Source: Saccharothrix saharensis (GTDB lineage: Bacteria > Actinomycetota > Actinomycetes > Mycobacteriales > Pseudonocardiaceae). From it: a DNA stretch of 64,000 nucleotides. The notes beneath the pieces were generated by a model. It was not told the DNA's origin. It was given only the letters and a program-made list of their open reading frames with translations, and ran no database searches. Numbering within the stretch: the first letter of the stretch is position 1; each line of letters starts with the position of its first letter. Positions 1 through 9,460 of the stretch are shown here, one piece after another. The position numbers and the translations under genes are program-made. The stretch spans positions 4,650,001 through 4,714,000 of the forward strand of contig NZ_VFPP01000001.1 of the NCBI RefSeq assembly GCF_006716745.1, in the 5' to 3' direction.

Positions 1-618
1 CCGGGTGAGGGACCGGAGTGCACCCGCAACCGCGAGAAGGCCGACCAGTTCCGCCGCGACAGCCAGGTCGACCAGCTGAACGCGGACCTCGTGACCGCCG
101 ATCGGCAGGTGTCGGAGCTGACGACGAAGGTCTCGAACGCCTCGAGCCAGGCGGAGCGCGAAGTCAACGCCGCCATCAACGCCAAGATCGACGAGAAGCG
201 CGGGAACTTGACCGAGCGCGGTCTGCTCGACGAGTTCGAGGCGCTGGGCAGCCTGTCCTCCAAGCACTTCTCGGTGTTGATGGCGCACGTGTTCCTGGCA
301 CTGCTCCTCATCGTGCTCGACTGCCTGCCGGTGCTGAGCAAGATGATGAGCGCGAGCACCGAGTACGACTCCCGGGTGCGCCGGCAGCTCGACGTCTCAG
401 GCCGGCTCCACGACCTGCAGATGAGGGCCAGTGAGAAGCGCGACTCGGTCGACTTCGAGCTCCAGGAGCTCCGCTTCCGGCAGAAGCTGAGGACGGGCAT
501 CGAGGAGATCGGCGGCGAGGACCGGACCGCCAAGGCGCGCCGTCGCATGGAGGTGGACGCCCAGATCGACCGCCTCGCGGCGACGCTGGAGCAGGCCCGC
601 ACGCCGCAACCCCGGTAG
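1..618 (+). CDS. DUF4407 family membrane protein, 3' part only
   Basis: The gene runs in from the left edge; frame 1 is open from base 1 to the TAG at 616-618, giving 205 visible C-terminal residues. A hydrophobic segment at visible residues 91-112 (LMAHVFLALLLIVLDCLPVL) is flanked by charged, heptad-like helices (residues about 15-70 and 120-200), the arrangement seen in DUF4407 proteins. The family is of unknown function and is common in actinobacterial accessory regions. The amino-terminal membrane segments expected for the family lie outside the window. The next gene is 222 bases downstream, so it is not obviously in the same operon. Confidence 0.75.
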   Translation, partial: PGEGPECTRNREKADQFRRDSQVDQLNADLVTADRQVSELTTKVSNASSQAEREVNAAINAKIDEKRGNLTERGLLDEFEALGSLSSKHFSVLMAHVFLALLLIVLDCLPVLSKMMSASTEYDSRVRRQLDVSGRLHDLQMRASEKRDSVDFELQELRFRQKLRTGIEEIGGEDRTAKARRRMEVDAQIDRLAATLEQARTPQPR

Positions 619-839
619 CGCACGGGTCGGTCCGGTCTTCGAGCACCGGACCGACCCTCCCGCCGACAACTGCCGCACGGCCCGCACCGAGCCGCCGGAA
701 TCCCGTGTCGTGATTCGCCACGGATTCGCGAGCAACGGCCGTGCCGCCGGATGAAGCACCGCCACGTAGCGGCGACTCCGACGCACCACCGAATTCCGGG
801 GATGACGCGGGTTCCGCCCCACTACCGAAGGAGTGGTAC

Positions 840-1427
840 ATGGTTCGAGTTCGGCCTCACGTCCGCGGTGGCGTCAACGTCAAGGGCCATCACCGATCCG
901 CTCCCACCCGTACCGGCGGTCGTTCCGACAATCCGGCTGCGGTGTTCTTCACGGTCCTCGTCGGCCTCGCGGCCCTGGGCGGCGGGCTCGGCTCCACCGC
1001 GGGCTTCGGTGCCTCGTCGCCGGCGGACTTCACGCACACCCACCTGAACCGCGTCGAGGGCGGCTCGTGCGCCGAGTCGTCCTACGGCCAGGTCCGCGAC
1101 TACCTCGCCGCCCACCCCTGCACCAGCCTCACCCGTGTCCTCTACGACGCCTCCGACGGCACGGGCACCGCGCGTGTCGCCGTGGCCTGGGTCACCATGC
1201 CCGACGCCGGCCAAGCCGCAGAGCTGAAAGCCCTCGTCGACCGCCACGGGACCGGCAACATCACCGAGCTCACCAAGGACGGGATCCGCTTCACCGGACT
1301 GCGCTACGCCTCCGGGATCGACGGCACCACCATCGTCCTCGCCCAAGCCGAACGGGCCCCCGGCAGCACCCTGGCCGACCCCGTCCTCAAAGCCGCGGCA
1401 ACCGAGGCCACCACACTCGCCCGCTGA
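840..1427 (+). CDS. Small membrane-anchored or secreted protein of unknown function
   Basis: The product is 195 aa. ATG 840 is chosen because AAGGAG (828-833) lies six bases upstream; an in-frame ATG at 741 has no such signal. A basic N-terminus (VRPHVRGG, HHRSAPTRTGGR) precedes one hydrophobic segment at about residues 31-55, then a soluble C-terminal domain of about 130 residues with two cysteines. Basic N-termini of this kind recur in small proteins of actinobacterial mobile regions. I recognise no catalytic motif. A hairpin overlaps its stop codon and a 24-bp repeat lies 37 bases beyond, marking a junction with the transposase remnant. Confidence 0.6.
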   Translation: MVRVRPHVRGGVNVKGHHRSAPTRTGGRSDNPAAVFFTVLVGLAALGGGLGSTAGFGASSPADFTHTHLNRVEGGSCAESSYGQVRDYLAAHPCTSLTRVLYDASDGTGTARVAVAWVTMPDAGQAAELKALVDRHGTGNITELTKDGIRFTGLRYASGIDGTTIVLAQAERAPGSTLADPVLKAAATEATTLAR

Positions 1428-1450
1428 CCCGGTGACGATCCACCGGGTCA
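1425..1450. terminator. Hairpin terminator overlapping the stop codon at 1427
   Basis: Perfect 10-bp arms (1425-1434 and 1441-1450) surround a 6-base loop. The stem begins at the TGA of the preceding gene. No T-run follows, as is usual in high-GC actinobacteria. Confidence 0.5.
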
Positions 1451-1463
1451 TGCGCCGCGGCTA

Positions 1464-1487
1464 CGGTCACCAATGCGGTCAGAGCCC
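1464..1487. repeat. 24-bp direct repeat, copy 1 (second copy 15423-15446)
   Basis: All 24 bases are identical to 15423-15446. The repeat contains the core GCGGTCAGAGCCC preceded by a related CGGTCACC, i.e. two GCGGTCA-like elements 12 bp apart. The second copy lies just after an integrase stop codon beside tRNA-Arg. Here the repeat sits exactly where the transposase remnant begins. Confidence 0.7.
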
Positions 1488-2249
1488 AGCGTTGACGTTC
1501 GAGGCGTTCACCGCCGAGGTGCTGGCGTGGGTGGCGTGGTGGAACGGCGACCACACAATGGACGAGCTGGGCGGCGCGACCCCGGCCCGCTCGTGGCTGG
1601 CCGATTCGGCGCCGGTGGAGGACGTCGATCCCGCCCTGTTGTGGATGTCCACCCTGGAGGACGACCGCAAGACCCGGAAGATCACCGGCAAGGGCGTGGC
1701 CCGTGGGCGGGGCCGTCACTACGTGGCGGAGTGGGTGTTCGGCCGGCTGGGCACGGCGGTGCGGTTGCGGTACATGCCCACCACGAGCACGAGGTCGAGG
1801 TGTTCGACGCCGCCACCAGCGCGCATCTGGGGTCGGCGACGCCGGCCGACCAGGCCACGCGGGAGCAGGTCGCGGCGTTGCTGCGGACCTGGGCGCGTAA
1901 GGCGCAGCGGCTGCGGACGAATCTGGCGGCGGCCGAGCGGTCGCGCCGTGCCCGCTATGCCGCGGTGACCACTGCGGCGCCCGCGAAGCGGCTGGGGGCG
2001 GTCACCGCGGCCGAGGCCGAGTCGGAGTTGGGCGGGCACGGCCTGGAGGAGCTGACGCGGTTGTCGCGGCCGGATCTGCTGCCGCACGCGCCGCCGCCGG
2101 CGGGCTGGGTGCTGCCGGTCGACCTGGACCGGCTCGCCGCCGAGCCCGCCGGGCACACCTTCGGGCACGGCCCCGGCGACGCCGCCGACGGTGTCGGGGA
2201 CAGCGGTGTCGGGGACAGCGCGGGCAGTCGCGGGAAGGAGTCGGTGTGA
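1488..2249 (+). pseudogene. Mu/TniA-type transposase, C-terminal remnant with frameshift
   Basis: Only the C-terminal third of a Mu/TniA-like DDE transposase remains. Frame 1 encodes AEVLAWVAWWNGDHTMDEL, TPARSW, TLEDDRKTRKITGKGVARG and RGRHYVAEW; frame 3 continues from about 1779 with HHEHEVEVFDAATSAHLG. A one-base change near 1778 is needed to join them. The catalytic DDE core that should precede is absent, and the homologous part starts immediately after the 24-bp repeat at 1464-1487. The C-terminus carries a duplicated 15-bp unit around 2191-2220. Its stop (TGA 2247-2249) overlaps the GTG of the ATPase gene, typical of transposase-ATPase operons. Either decay or a sequence error in a C-run could explain the frameshift; the missing 5' part cannot be an error. 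Confidence 0.75.
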
Positions 2250-3027
2250 CCGGAGCACGCAACCCCGACCTGGAGATCGCCGAGGACCGCGCCGACCACT
2301 ACCTGGGTCTGCCCGGCGCGCACATCGTGGCCACCGACGCGTTGCTGACGGTGCGCGACAACCTGGCCGACGTGCTGGCGGCAGAGGCGATGATGTACGT
2401 GCACGGCGACGCAGGGCTGGGCAAGACGTTGTCGGTGAACGCCTCGTTGCGCGAGCTGGCGGACGGGACGGTGTGCCGGGTGCAGTTCCGGGCCCGGCCC
2501 ACGCCGCGCGACATCCGTCACGAGCTGTTCCGGGCGCTGGGGATCGGTGGGGAGCCGCCGAGCGAGCAGATCGAGTTCGACGCGGTGCTCAAGGACGTGT
2601 TGGGGCAGCGGTTCCGGGTGCTGGTGTGCGACGAAGCGCGGTGGCTGTCGCGGGAGTGCCTCGAGTACTGGCGGCACCTGTGGCACGACCGGGCCACCGA
2701 CATCGCGATCGTGTTCGTCGGCGGCGACTGCTACCAGGTGCTGCGCCGCGAGCCGATGCTGTCCAGCCGGGTGTACGTGTGGCAGGAGTTCCGGCGGATG
2801 CCGCGCGAGCAGGTGCTGCGGGTGATCCCGGCCTACCACTCGATCTGGCGGGCGCCGATGCGGAGGTGATCGGCTTCGCCGACGCCCACGCCGGGCACGA
2901 CAACTTCCGGGCCTGGGCGAAGATCACCGCGCACGCCGCCCGCGCGCTGGCGCGGCTGGACAGGCCTGCGGTGGACCGCGAGGTGCTGGGCTGGGTGCTC
3001 TCCAAGCTGTCCGGACGTGCGGGATGA
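2246..3027 (+). pseudogene. TniB/MuB-like AAA ATPase of the transposition module, frameshifted
   Basis: GTG 2246 overlaps the transposase stop as GTGA and is preceded by AAGGAG (2235-2240). The product has a Walker A (GDAGLGKT, about residues 53-60) and Walker B (VLVCDEA), the TniB/MuB-like ATPase that activates Mu/TniA transposases and selects target DNA. Frame 2 stops at 2869, but homologous sequence (EVIGFADAHAGHDNF, AWAKITAHAARALARL) continues in frame 1 to TGA 3025-3027, so a single-base shift lies near 2851 beside a G-run. An intact protein would be about 260 aa. The end overlaps the next small gene as ATGA. Confidence 0.75.
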
Positions 3028-3200
3028 GCGCCGACCGCGAGCCCGCCGTCGACACGTATCCCGGCCCCGGGCAGCCGGGACACGTCGTCACCGAGGGGCG
3101 CGTACCCGGTCACCTGGCGGTCCTGGCACGCGGCGGGCGCGACGGCAGGAGCGCGGCGTTGGCGGCGTCGCGGGCGCTGCTGGACGATTGGGAGGACTAG
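3024..3200 (+). CDS. Small ORF (58 aa) inside the transposition operon
   Basis: ATG 3024 overlaps the stop of the ATPase gene (ATGA). The 58 codons end at TAG 3198-3200. The product begins MSADREPAVDTYPGPG and ends in an alanine-rich helix (SAALAASRALLDDWED). The overlap and even GC content suggest it is translated with its neighbours. I do not recognise the family. Confidence 0.4.
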   Translation: MSADREPAVDTYPGPGQPGHVVTEGRVPGHLAVLARGGRDGRSAALAASRALLDDWED

Positions 3201-3227
3201 GACGGCCCGCGACCGGGTCCGGCGCCG

Positions 3228-4635
3228 GTGAGCGTGCTGCTCGACGGTGCCGACGACGTCGTGGTCACCCGTGCGCTGCTGGCGGCGCACCGGCCGGCTG
3301 CCGGTCGGATCACCGTGCACCCGACCCCGTCGGCGACCGGCGCGAACTCGCTGGCCTACGACGTGCTGGCGGCGCTGGGACGGCCGGTGACCCGGCTGGG
3401 CGAGGAGAAGATCAGCGGCATCGTCCCGGCCTGGCAGGCCATCGCGGCGTGGGTGGCCGCCGACGAGGTCGAGCAGGTCACGGTGCTGCGAGCGCAGCGT
3501 CGAGTACCGGGTGGTCACCGACCTCGCACAGGTTGTCGACCCCGCCACGCTGCCGCCTGACGACGAGGACCCCGACGACGAGGAATCCGGCGAGGACGGC
3601 GTGGACCCGGATCCAGCCGACGGCGGAGACCCGGTGGAGACGGACGGTCCGCGGTGGACGCTGCCACCGCTGCCCGAGGGCGACGTGCTCGCTTTCCGCG
3701 CCGAGTGCTACCGACGGCTCACCTCCTGCCAGTTCCACGCCGTCGACGCGGTCTACCGGGCCGGTTTGGAGGCGGCCTGCCGGTGGCTGTCGTCCCACCC
3801 CGAGATGCACCGCCACACGACCGCGCTCGGGTCGGCCCACTACCTGCGCAGGCTGCTTCCTCGCACGCTGGCCGAGGCCGACGCCGGGGCGGCGTTGCTG
3901 GAGCAGCACTACCCCGACACGATGCTGCGCTCGCTGGCCGCCAGGCTGCTGTGCGCGGGCCGGGGGCGTGACGGCGGCTCCTTCCCGCACCGCTTCGCCG
4001 ACGAGACCGGCGTGCAGACCTTCCTCGGCGGACTGGCCGTGGAGGCGCTCAGCCGCCGCCACGCGATCGCCCTGCTGCGCGGCGCCCAGGCCGGGGCGCT
4101 GCTGCACGGGCTGCTGCTGGCCCTGCCCGAGGACCTGGCGCACGCCGACGGACCCGGGCTGACTGCGGTCCCGTTCGACTACGACACCGCCGACCGCATC
4201 CGCGTCCGCATCGCCGGGCCCGTGCACACCGCCGCGCTGGCCGCGGCGCTGTTCACCGGCTGCCGCCCCACCGACCTGGCCGACGTGCGCATCGGCGAAC
4301 TCGCGCCGGACGCGGCGACCTTCACCATTCCCGGCGTCAAGGCCCGCCGCGACCTGGCCGACGTCGCGGTGTTCGTCGTCCCGACGCCGGCCCGGCCGCT
4401 GCTCGATGCCGCCCGCCGGTTCCTGGTGCTGCGCGGCACGCCCTCGACCAAGCGGCTGTTCTCGACCGGCATCGGCCACGACGGGCAGGTGGTACGTGCC
4501 AGCGCCGAGGCGGCCGGACTGCCGCTGCCGGTCACCGACCAACAGATGATCTCCGCGTGGCCAGCCCGCTCCAGCGCCTGGCGGGTCGGCAGCCACCTGC
4601 ACCACTCCGGCGAGCACGGCGAGGCGGCTCCGTGA
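3228..4635 (+). pseudogene. Element-associated protein, frameshifted; possible recombinase-like C-terminal domain
   Basis: The 5' part (GTG 3228, frame 3) reads LLDGADDVVVTRALLAAHRP ... EVEQVTVL. The same protein appears to continue in frame 1 from about 3487 (CERSVEYRVVTDLAQVVDPA) to TGA 4633-4635, so a single-base shift near 3486 splits a gene of about 468 codons. The acidic linker (residues about 100-135) is followed by a helical domain. Near the C-terminus a segment ALFTGCRPTDLADVRIGEL resembles box I of tyrosine recombinases, but no HxxR or terminal Tyr motif is clear. The family is unknown to me; the recombinase comparison is weak inference. It overlaps the downstream HTH gene as GTGA. 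Confidence 0.5.
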
Positions 4636-5486
4636 CCGGCCGTCCCGACCCGGCCCGGGCCGCGCCGACGGACACCGACGGGCTCGGCTCCGGCGGGGTC
4701 GTCACCCGCGCGGCGCTGGACATGCCGCGCATCCGGGCCCGCCTGGCCGAACTCGGCCTGGGGACGGACGGGCTGGAAGCCCGGCTCGGGGTCACCCTGC
4801 GCCACCTGTCCGGCGACCCCTATCACCGCACGGTCTCGCTGACCATGCTCGTGCGCCTGTCCCGGCTGCTCGACCTTCGCCTGGACGACCTCGTCGTCAC
4901 CATCGACCCGCACACGCGCCCACCGACGCCGCAAGCCCTGGACACCGCCGGTCACGACCCGGCCAGCCACGACGAGCCGGACCTGCCGGGCGACGACCAC
5001 CTGCTGCTCGGGCTGGTGTCCAGCTACAACGGCCTGTCCGTCGGCCGCGTGCTGTACCTGCTGGGCTGGAGCCACGAGCGCCTGGACGCCGCCCTGGCCG
5101 TGCTCGGCGAGCACCTGGCGCCCACCGCGCTGCGCGTGGTGGCCACCGACAACAGGCTGCTGCTCATGCTGCGTCCCAGCATCGTGCCTGCCTACCTGCT
5201 GGACCGCTTCGAGCACCACGACACCCGCGCCCACACGCTGGACCCCACCACCGCGGTGGAGGTGGTGCGGCTGGTGCGGGAGAAGATCCTGCAACCCTTC
5301 CCCGACCACGAGGAGGAACGCGGGGAAGGCCGCACCAAGTCCTTCGACGCCGTCGACCTCGTCGGCCGCCGCGTCGCCGTCGCCGCGGCCAACCCCACCG
5401 GCGACCCGGACGTCGAGATCCACCCCGGCGTCCTGTTCGCCCTCGGACTCACCGACGTACCCGCGCCAGACGGGCCCAGCTTGTGA
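4632..5486 (+). CDS. HTH (XRE-like) DNA-binding protein of the transposition module
   Basis: GTG 4632 overlaps the preceding stop, giving 284 aa. An N-terminal helix-turn-helix of XRE type is visible at about residues 30-75 (RIRARLAELGLG, RLGVTLRHLSGD, LVRLSRLLDLRLDDLV). A second helical DNA-binding-like segment lies at about 125-160 (YNGLSVGRVLYLLGWSHERL). The C-terminal region is charged and ends without known motifs. As the last gene of the coupled 1488-5486 operon it may supply target recognition or regulation for the transposase; that role is inference. The reading frame is intact, unlike its upstream partners. Confidence 0.65.
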   Translation: MTGRPDPARAAPTDTDGLGSGGVVTRAALDMPRIRARLAELGLGTDGLEARLGVTLRHLSGDPYHRTVSLTMLVRLSRLLDLRLDDLVVTIDPHTRPPTPQALDTAGHDPASHDEPDLPGDDHLLLGLVSSYNGLSVGRVLYLLGWSHERLDAALAVLGEHLAPTALRVVATDNRLLLMLRPSIVPAYLLDRFEHHDTRAHTLDPTTAVEVVRLVREKILQPFPDHEEERGEGRTKSFDAVDLVGRRVAVAAANPTGDPDVEIHPGVLFALGLTDVPAPDGPSL

Positions 5487-5554
5487 CCACCGGCCCCGGA
5501 GACCGCATCGGCGGCTGCGCAGTGTCGGTGCGGCTGCGGTCTTGAGGGTCATGG

Positions 5555-8500
5555 TCAGTCGCAGGGTGGCTGGTAGTCGTGGTCTGGCACGTAGCGTGCC
5601 CACTCCTCGGGGGTGATGGGGGTGCCGGTGCTCCGGCAGACCTGTGCCGCGGCCTGGTCGATGTCGGTGGTCCAGACCCGGGGGATCTTGTCGCCGCCGC
5701 CTGCGGCCAGTGTGGTGTGACCGGGTCGGAACTGGATGGTGAAGACCTGTTTGGCGGGCAGGGTCAGTGTGGCCAGGTGTAGGGGCGTGGTGCGGTCACG
5801 GATGTCCCAGATCCAGATGGTGCCGTCGTTGTAGGCGCCGGCGAGGGTGGTGCCGTCGTCGGTGAAGGCCACGGAGTAGGCGTAGTCGATCGGGCCGGTC
5901 AGCGGTGTCCCGATCCGGGCGGGGTGGGTGGGGTCAGTCATGTCGTAGAGGTGCACCGTGCTGTCGCCGAGGCTGACGGCCAGGATCGTGCCGTCGGGGC
6001 TGAAGACGGTGGAGTAGACGTAGTGGTTGGCGGGCGGCGGTGTGCCCAGTTGCCGGGGTGCGTCGGGGTGGGTGATGTCCCAGATGCGCAGGGTGCGGTC
6101 CGAGCTGCCGGCGACCAGCATGGTGCCGTCGTGGCTGAAGGCGGTCCAGTGGACGTAGCCACCGAAGGTGCCGGGGGTGGACAGGCGGGTCGGGGCCTCG
6201 GGTCGGCTGATGTTCCACAGGTGCACCGCGCCGTCGCGTCCTCCGGTGGCCATGACGGTGCCGGCGGGGTTGAACGACAGGTGTTCGACTTGGCCTTGGT
6301 GTGCGACCAGCGGCGGCCCCAGGGTTTTGGGTTGGGCGGGGTCGGTGAGGTCGTGGAGTTGGACGGTGCCGGATCTGCCGTGGCTTTCGGCCAGGACGCG
6401 GCTGTCGGGGCTGAACGCGAGTGCGCCGGCGAAGCCGTCGGTGTTGGTGATCGCGGGCCCGAGCAGTCGTGGTCGTTGGGGATCCGCGAGGTCGTATAGG
6501 CGCAGGTCGGCGCTGCCCACGGCGAGGATGCGGCTGTCGGGGCTGAAGCGGGTGGAGCTGACGAGGTAGGAGGTCGGGGGCAGAGCGGGCGCGTCGACGG
6601 GCCACAGCCGGGTGACGCCGTCGTTGGCGCCGGTGAGAATGTCGCGGCCGTCGGGGGTGAACTTGACCGAGGTGACCGCGGAGGGGTGCGGCATGGTTGC
6701 CAGCAGTGCGCGTGTAGTGGTGTCGTAGACCCGGGCGCCGACGCTGGCGTCGGAGCTGGCCACGGCGAACTTGGTGCTGTCGGGGCTGAAGGCCACGGCG
6801 TTGGTCCACGATTCAGCGCCGTCGATGGGGTCGCCCGCGGCAACGACGTTGCGTGGATCGGTGCTGTCCCACAGGTGGACGCGGGCGTCGGCGCCGCTTG
6901 CGGCCAGGTGGTGGCCGTCGGAGCTGAAGGCTAGCTGGCCGATCTCCTTGGTGGGGCCGGTGGCGGTCACCGGGTCGGTCGGTCGGGCGGGGTCACGGAT
7001 GTCCCAGATCTGCACGGCGCCGCTCGCGGTGCCGACGGCGAGGTGGTGCCCGTCGGGGTGGAAGGCCACGGATTTGGCCGGTGCCTGGTCGACGGTGAGG
7101 GCCTCGCCGAGGGGGGTGAGGGTGTCGGCGGTGACGCGCCACAGTCTTATCGTGCCGCGACTCCGCTGGTCGGCGGTGGTTTCGCTGATCGCGGCGGCCA
7201 GCAGTGTGCCGTCGGTGTTGAACGCGACGCTGCGGACGTTGCCGCCCAGCCCGTCGGGTGCGGGCACGGCGACGGGCGGCGTGGCGGTGGTGTCCCAGAT
7301 CAGCAGGCGCTGGTCGCGGCAGCCGGCGACGAGCAGATCGCCGTCGGGGTGGAAGGCCAGGGCGTTGATGCGGGCGCAGGTCGCGGACGGGGGTGGGGGC
7401 AGTGGTGAGGGATGGCCGGGGTCCTCGACCGACCACAGCAGCAGGCTGTCGTTCAGGCCGACTGCGACGACCGGTGCCGTCGGGTGGTGGGCGACGGCGT
7501 ACATGGTCTTGGTGTCGCCGTCGACCCGCATCCGGATGGCCGGGCGCAGGGCGGTGGCGTCGATCAGCGCGGAGCGGGCCTCGACGGTGGGGGAGATCCG
7601 ATAGGCGGCCAGGGCCAGTTGCCTGGACAGGGAGACGTCCACGCCGCGCAGGTTGACGGTCCGGCTTGCGATCATCCGGGAGACGGCTTCGTCGCGTTCA
7701 CGGGAGGCGGCGCGTTCCTGGGCGACGACCACGCCGGCCAGGCCGGCCACGGCGAGCAGCAGCACGGTGAGCAGGCCGATGACCTGCTGGAGGCGGCGAG
7801 TGCGTCTGCGGGAGCGGTGCACGCCAGCCTGCAGGAACGCTTGAACGGGTCTGGATGATTCGTCGGGGTGCTCGTCCACCCATTCGCGTGCGCTGTGCAG
7901 GCGGGTGCCCTGGTAGAGACGATCGGGATCGCGGCCGTGGTCTTCCCATTCTGCGGCGTCCTCGGCCAGCCGCTGGGCCAGCAGGCGTCCGGCCCGGTCG
8001 GTGTCGAGCCACCGACGCAGCCGCTTCCAGGTGAAGATCAGCGACTCGTGGGTGATCTCGACGGTCTCGGCCTCGACGGTGAGCAGGCCGGGGCTGGCAA
8101 AGCGGTAGAGGACCTCGTAGAGGTCGGCGTCATGGCCCTCGTCGGACAACTCGCCCAGTCTCGCCTGTCTTCGGGTGTCGGCGGCGGCCGGGTGCAGCAG
8201 CACCAGTCGGCAGAACAGCTTGCGCGCGATCGAGCGCTGCACCTCGTTCAGCCTGGTGAACACCGATTCCGCCGTGTCGGTGATCGCGCGGTCCAGGCCG
8301 CCGGCGTCGCGGTAGTCCTGTACGGTCATGCGGCTGCCGCCGCCGGCCAGCCAGGTCGTGCGCAGCGCGTGCGACAGCTGGGGCAGCAGCACCGTGTGGT
8401 GGCCGGTGCGGTCTGTGCGGGCGGTGACCTCGCGCATCACCAGTTCCACGAACCCCGCTTCGGGGACGACGCCGTTTCTGACAGCGGGCTCCGCGATGAC

Positions 8501-9460
8501 CGCTCTCAGCTCGTGGTCGTCCATCGGCGTGACCGAGACCTGCCGCCCGCGGGTCAACGCCTGCAGCCGCAGGTTGTCCTGGGCCGCCCCGTACTGATCG
8601 GCACGCAGTCCGAGCACCACGATCGCGCCGCCGGGCCCGGCGGTGATGGCCTCCAGTGCCGTAAGAAAGCCGGTCAGTTCCCTGGTGGGCTGCTCTCGGT
8701 CGGCGATGAGCGCCTGTTCGACCTGATCGACGATCACCAGCACACCGCGTCCACGAGGTACGGGCGCGGGGGTGAGCGGGTGAATGCGGTCGAGGTGGTA
8801 CGCGGCGCGGTTCGGGTTGGCACGCAGGTCGGCGGCGACGTCCTCGGGTGACTGGTCGGACCGGTCGGCGAGCGTCCGGGCCAGTCCGGTCAGCGGGGCC
8901 GGTGTGGCCGCGAACGACAACACCGACCACTCGGCGCTGCCCTCGATGTCCCCTGCGGCCAGGGCGGGCCGCACCCCGGCTTGCAGCAGGGAGGTCTTGC
9001 CCGCCCCGGAGGAGCCCACGACCAGCAGTGCACCGCCGCCGGTTTCGTGCAGCTCCCGCAGGTTGGACAGCACGGAGCGCACCAGGGTGTCGCGGCCGAA
9101 GAAGTACGGCGCGTCCTGGGTACCGTAGCTGTCCAGGCCCCGGTAGGGCACGACGTCGCCGGAGTTGCGGGCCTTGCTCACCTTTCGTGCCGTGGCGATC
9201 CACCGCTCGGCCTGCTCGTCATAGACCCCCAGATGGCCGAGCAGGATGCGGAAATCGTCCCACAGCTTGCGGGAGGGAAGGTTGCTGCCGGTGAACCAGG
9301 TACCGATGGTCCGGTGATCGAGTCCCGCTCCCGAGGCTCGGCACTTGTCCATCAGGTCGCGGTAGGTCCAGCCGGTCGTGTTCAGCGCTTGCAAGGCTTG
9401 GCCGAATGCCTCGCGGGTGGTGATCTCGGGGAAGGGTAACGCGGGGTTCTGCGGCTCCAC
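5555..9460 (-). CDS. nSTAND-type ATPase with N-terminal helical domain, one TM segment and WD40 repeats
   Basis: The product is 1301 aa. GTG 9460 is chosen because AGGAG (9466-9470, minus strand) sits five bases upstream; the open frame extends 80 codons further without a better start. Residues about 10-85 form a small helical, HTH-like domain (FGQALQALNTTGWTYRDLMD). PYRGLDSYG at about 105 opens the nSTAND NTPase, with Walker A GSSGAGKT at 149-156 and Walker B VLVIVDQVEQA at about 240-250. A transmembrane helix lies at about 560-580, and about a dozen WD40 repeats (SPDGTILAV-, FNPAGTVMATGG-like) fill 655-1290. STAND proteins are ligand-triggered switches, and bacterial nSTANDs often act in signalling or phage defence. 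A defence role here is inference from domain layout and island location. Confidence 0.85.
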   Translation of the reverse strand: MEPQNPALPFPEITTREAFGQALQALNTTGWTYRDLMDKCRASGAGLDHRTIGTWFTGSNLPSRKLWDDFRILLGHLGVYDEQAERWIATARKVSKARNSGDVVPYRGLDSYGTQDAPYFFGRDTLVRSVLSNLRELHETGGGALLVVGSSGAGKTSLLQAGVRPALAAGDIEGSAEWSVLSFAATPAPLTGLARTLADRSDQSPEDVAADLRANPNRAAYHLDRIHPLTPAPVPRGRGVLVIVDQVEQALIADREQPTRELTGFLTALEAITAGPGGAIVVLGLRADQYGAAQDNLRLQALTRGRQVSVTPMDDHELRAVIAEPAVRNGVVPEAGFVELVMREVTARTDRTGHHTVLLPQLSHALRTTWLAGGGSRMTVQDYRDAGGLDRAITDTAESVFTRLNEVQRSIARKLFCRLVLLHPAAADTRRQARLGELSDEGHDADLYEVLYRFASPGLLTVEAETVEITHESLIFTWKRLRRWLDTDRAGRLLAQRLAEDAAEWEDHGRDPDRLYQGTRLHSAREWVDEHPDESSRPVQAFLQAGVHRSRRRTRRLQQVIGLLTVLLLAVAGLAGVVVAQERAASRERDEAVSRMIASRTVNLRGVDVSLSRQLALAAYRISPTVEARSALIDATALRPAIRMRVDGDTKTMYAVAHHPTAPVVAVGLNDSLLLWSVEDPGHPSPLPPPPSATCARINALAFHPDGDLLVAGCRDQRLLIWDTTATPPVAVPAPDGLGGNVRSVAFNTDGTLLAAAISETTADQRSRGTIRLWRVTADTLTPLGEALTVDQAPAKSVAFHPDGHHLAVGTASGAVQIWDIRDPARPTDPVTATGPTKEIGQLAFSSDGHHLAASGADARVHLWDSTDPRNVVAAGDPIDGAESWTNAVAFSPDSTKFAVASSDASVGARVYDTTTRALLATMPHPSAVTSVKFTPDGRDILTGANDGVTRLWPVDAPALPPTSYLVSSTRFSPDSRILAVGSADLRLYDLADPQRPRLLGPAITNTDGFAGALAFSPDSRVLAESHGRSGTVQLHDLTDPAQPKTLGPPLVAHQGQVEHLSFNPAGTVMATGGRDGAVHLWNISRPEAPTRLSTPGTFGGYVHWTAFSHDGTMLVAGSSDRTLRIWDITHPDAPRQLGTPPPANHYVYSTVFSPDGTILAVSLGDSTVHLYDMTDPTHPARIGTPLTGPIDYAYSVAFTDDGTTLAGAYNDGTIWIWDIRDRTTPLHLATLTLPAKQVFTIQFRPGHTTLAAGGGDKIPRVWTTDIDQAAAQVCRSTGTPITPEEWARYVPDHDYQPPCD

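Noticed and set aside
741..839. N-terminal extension of the protein starting at 840
   Set aside because: The ATG at 741 lacks a ribosome site, while AAGGAG stands six bases before 840.
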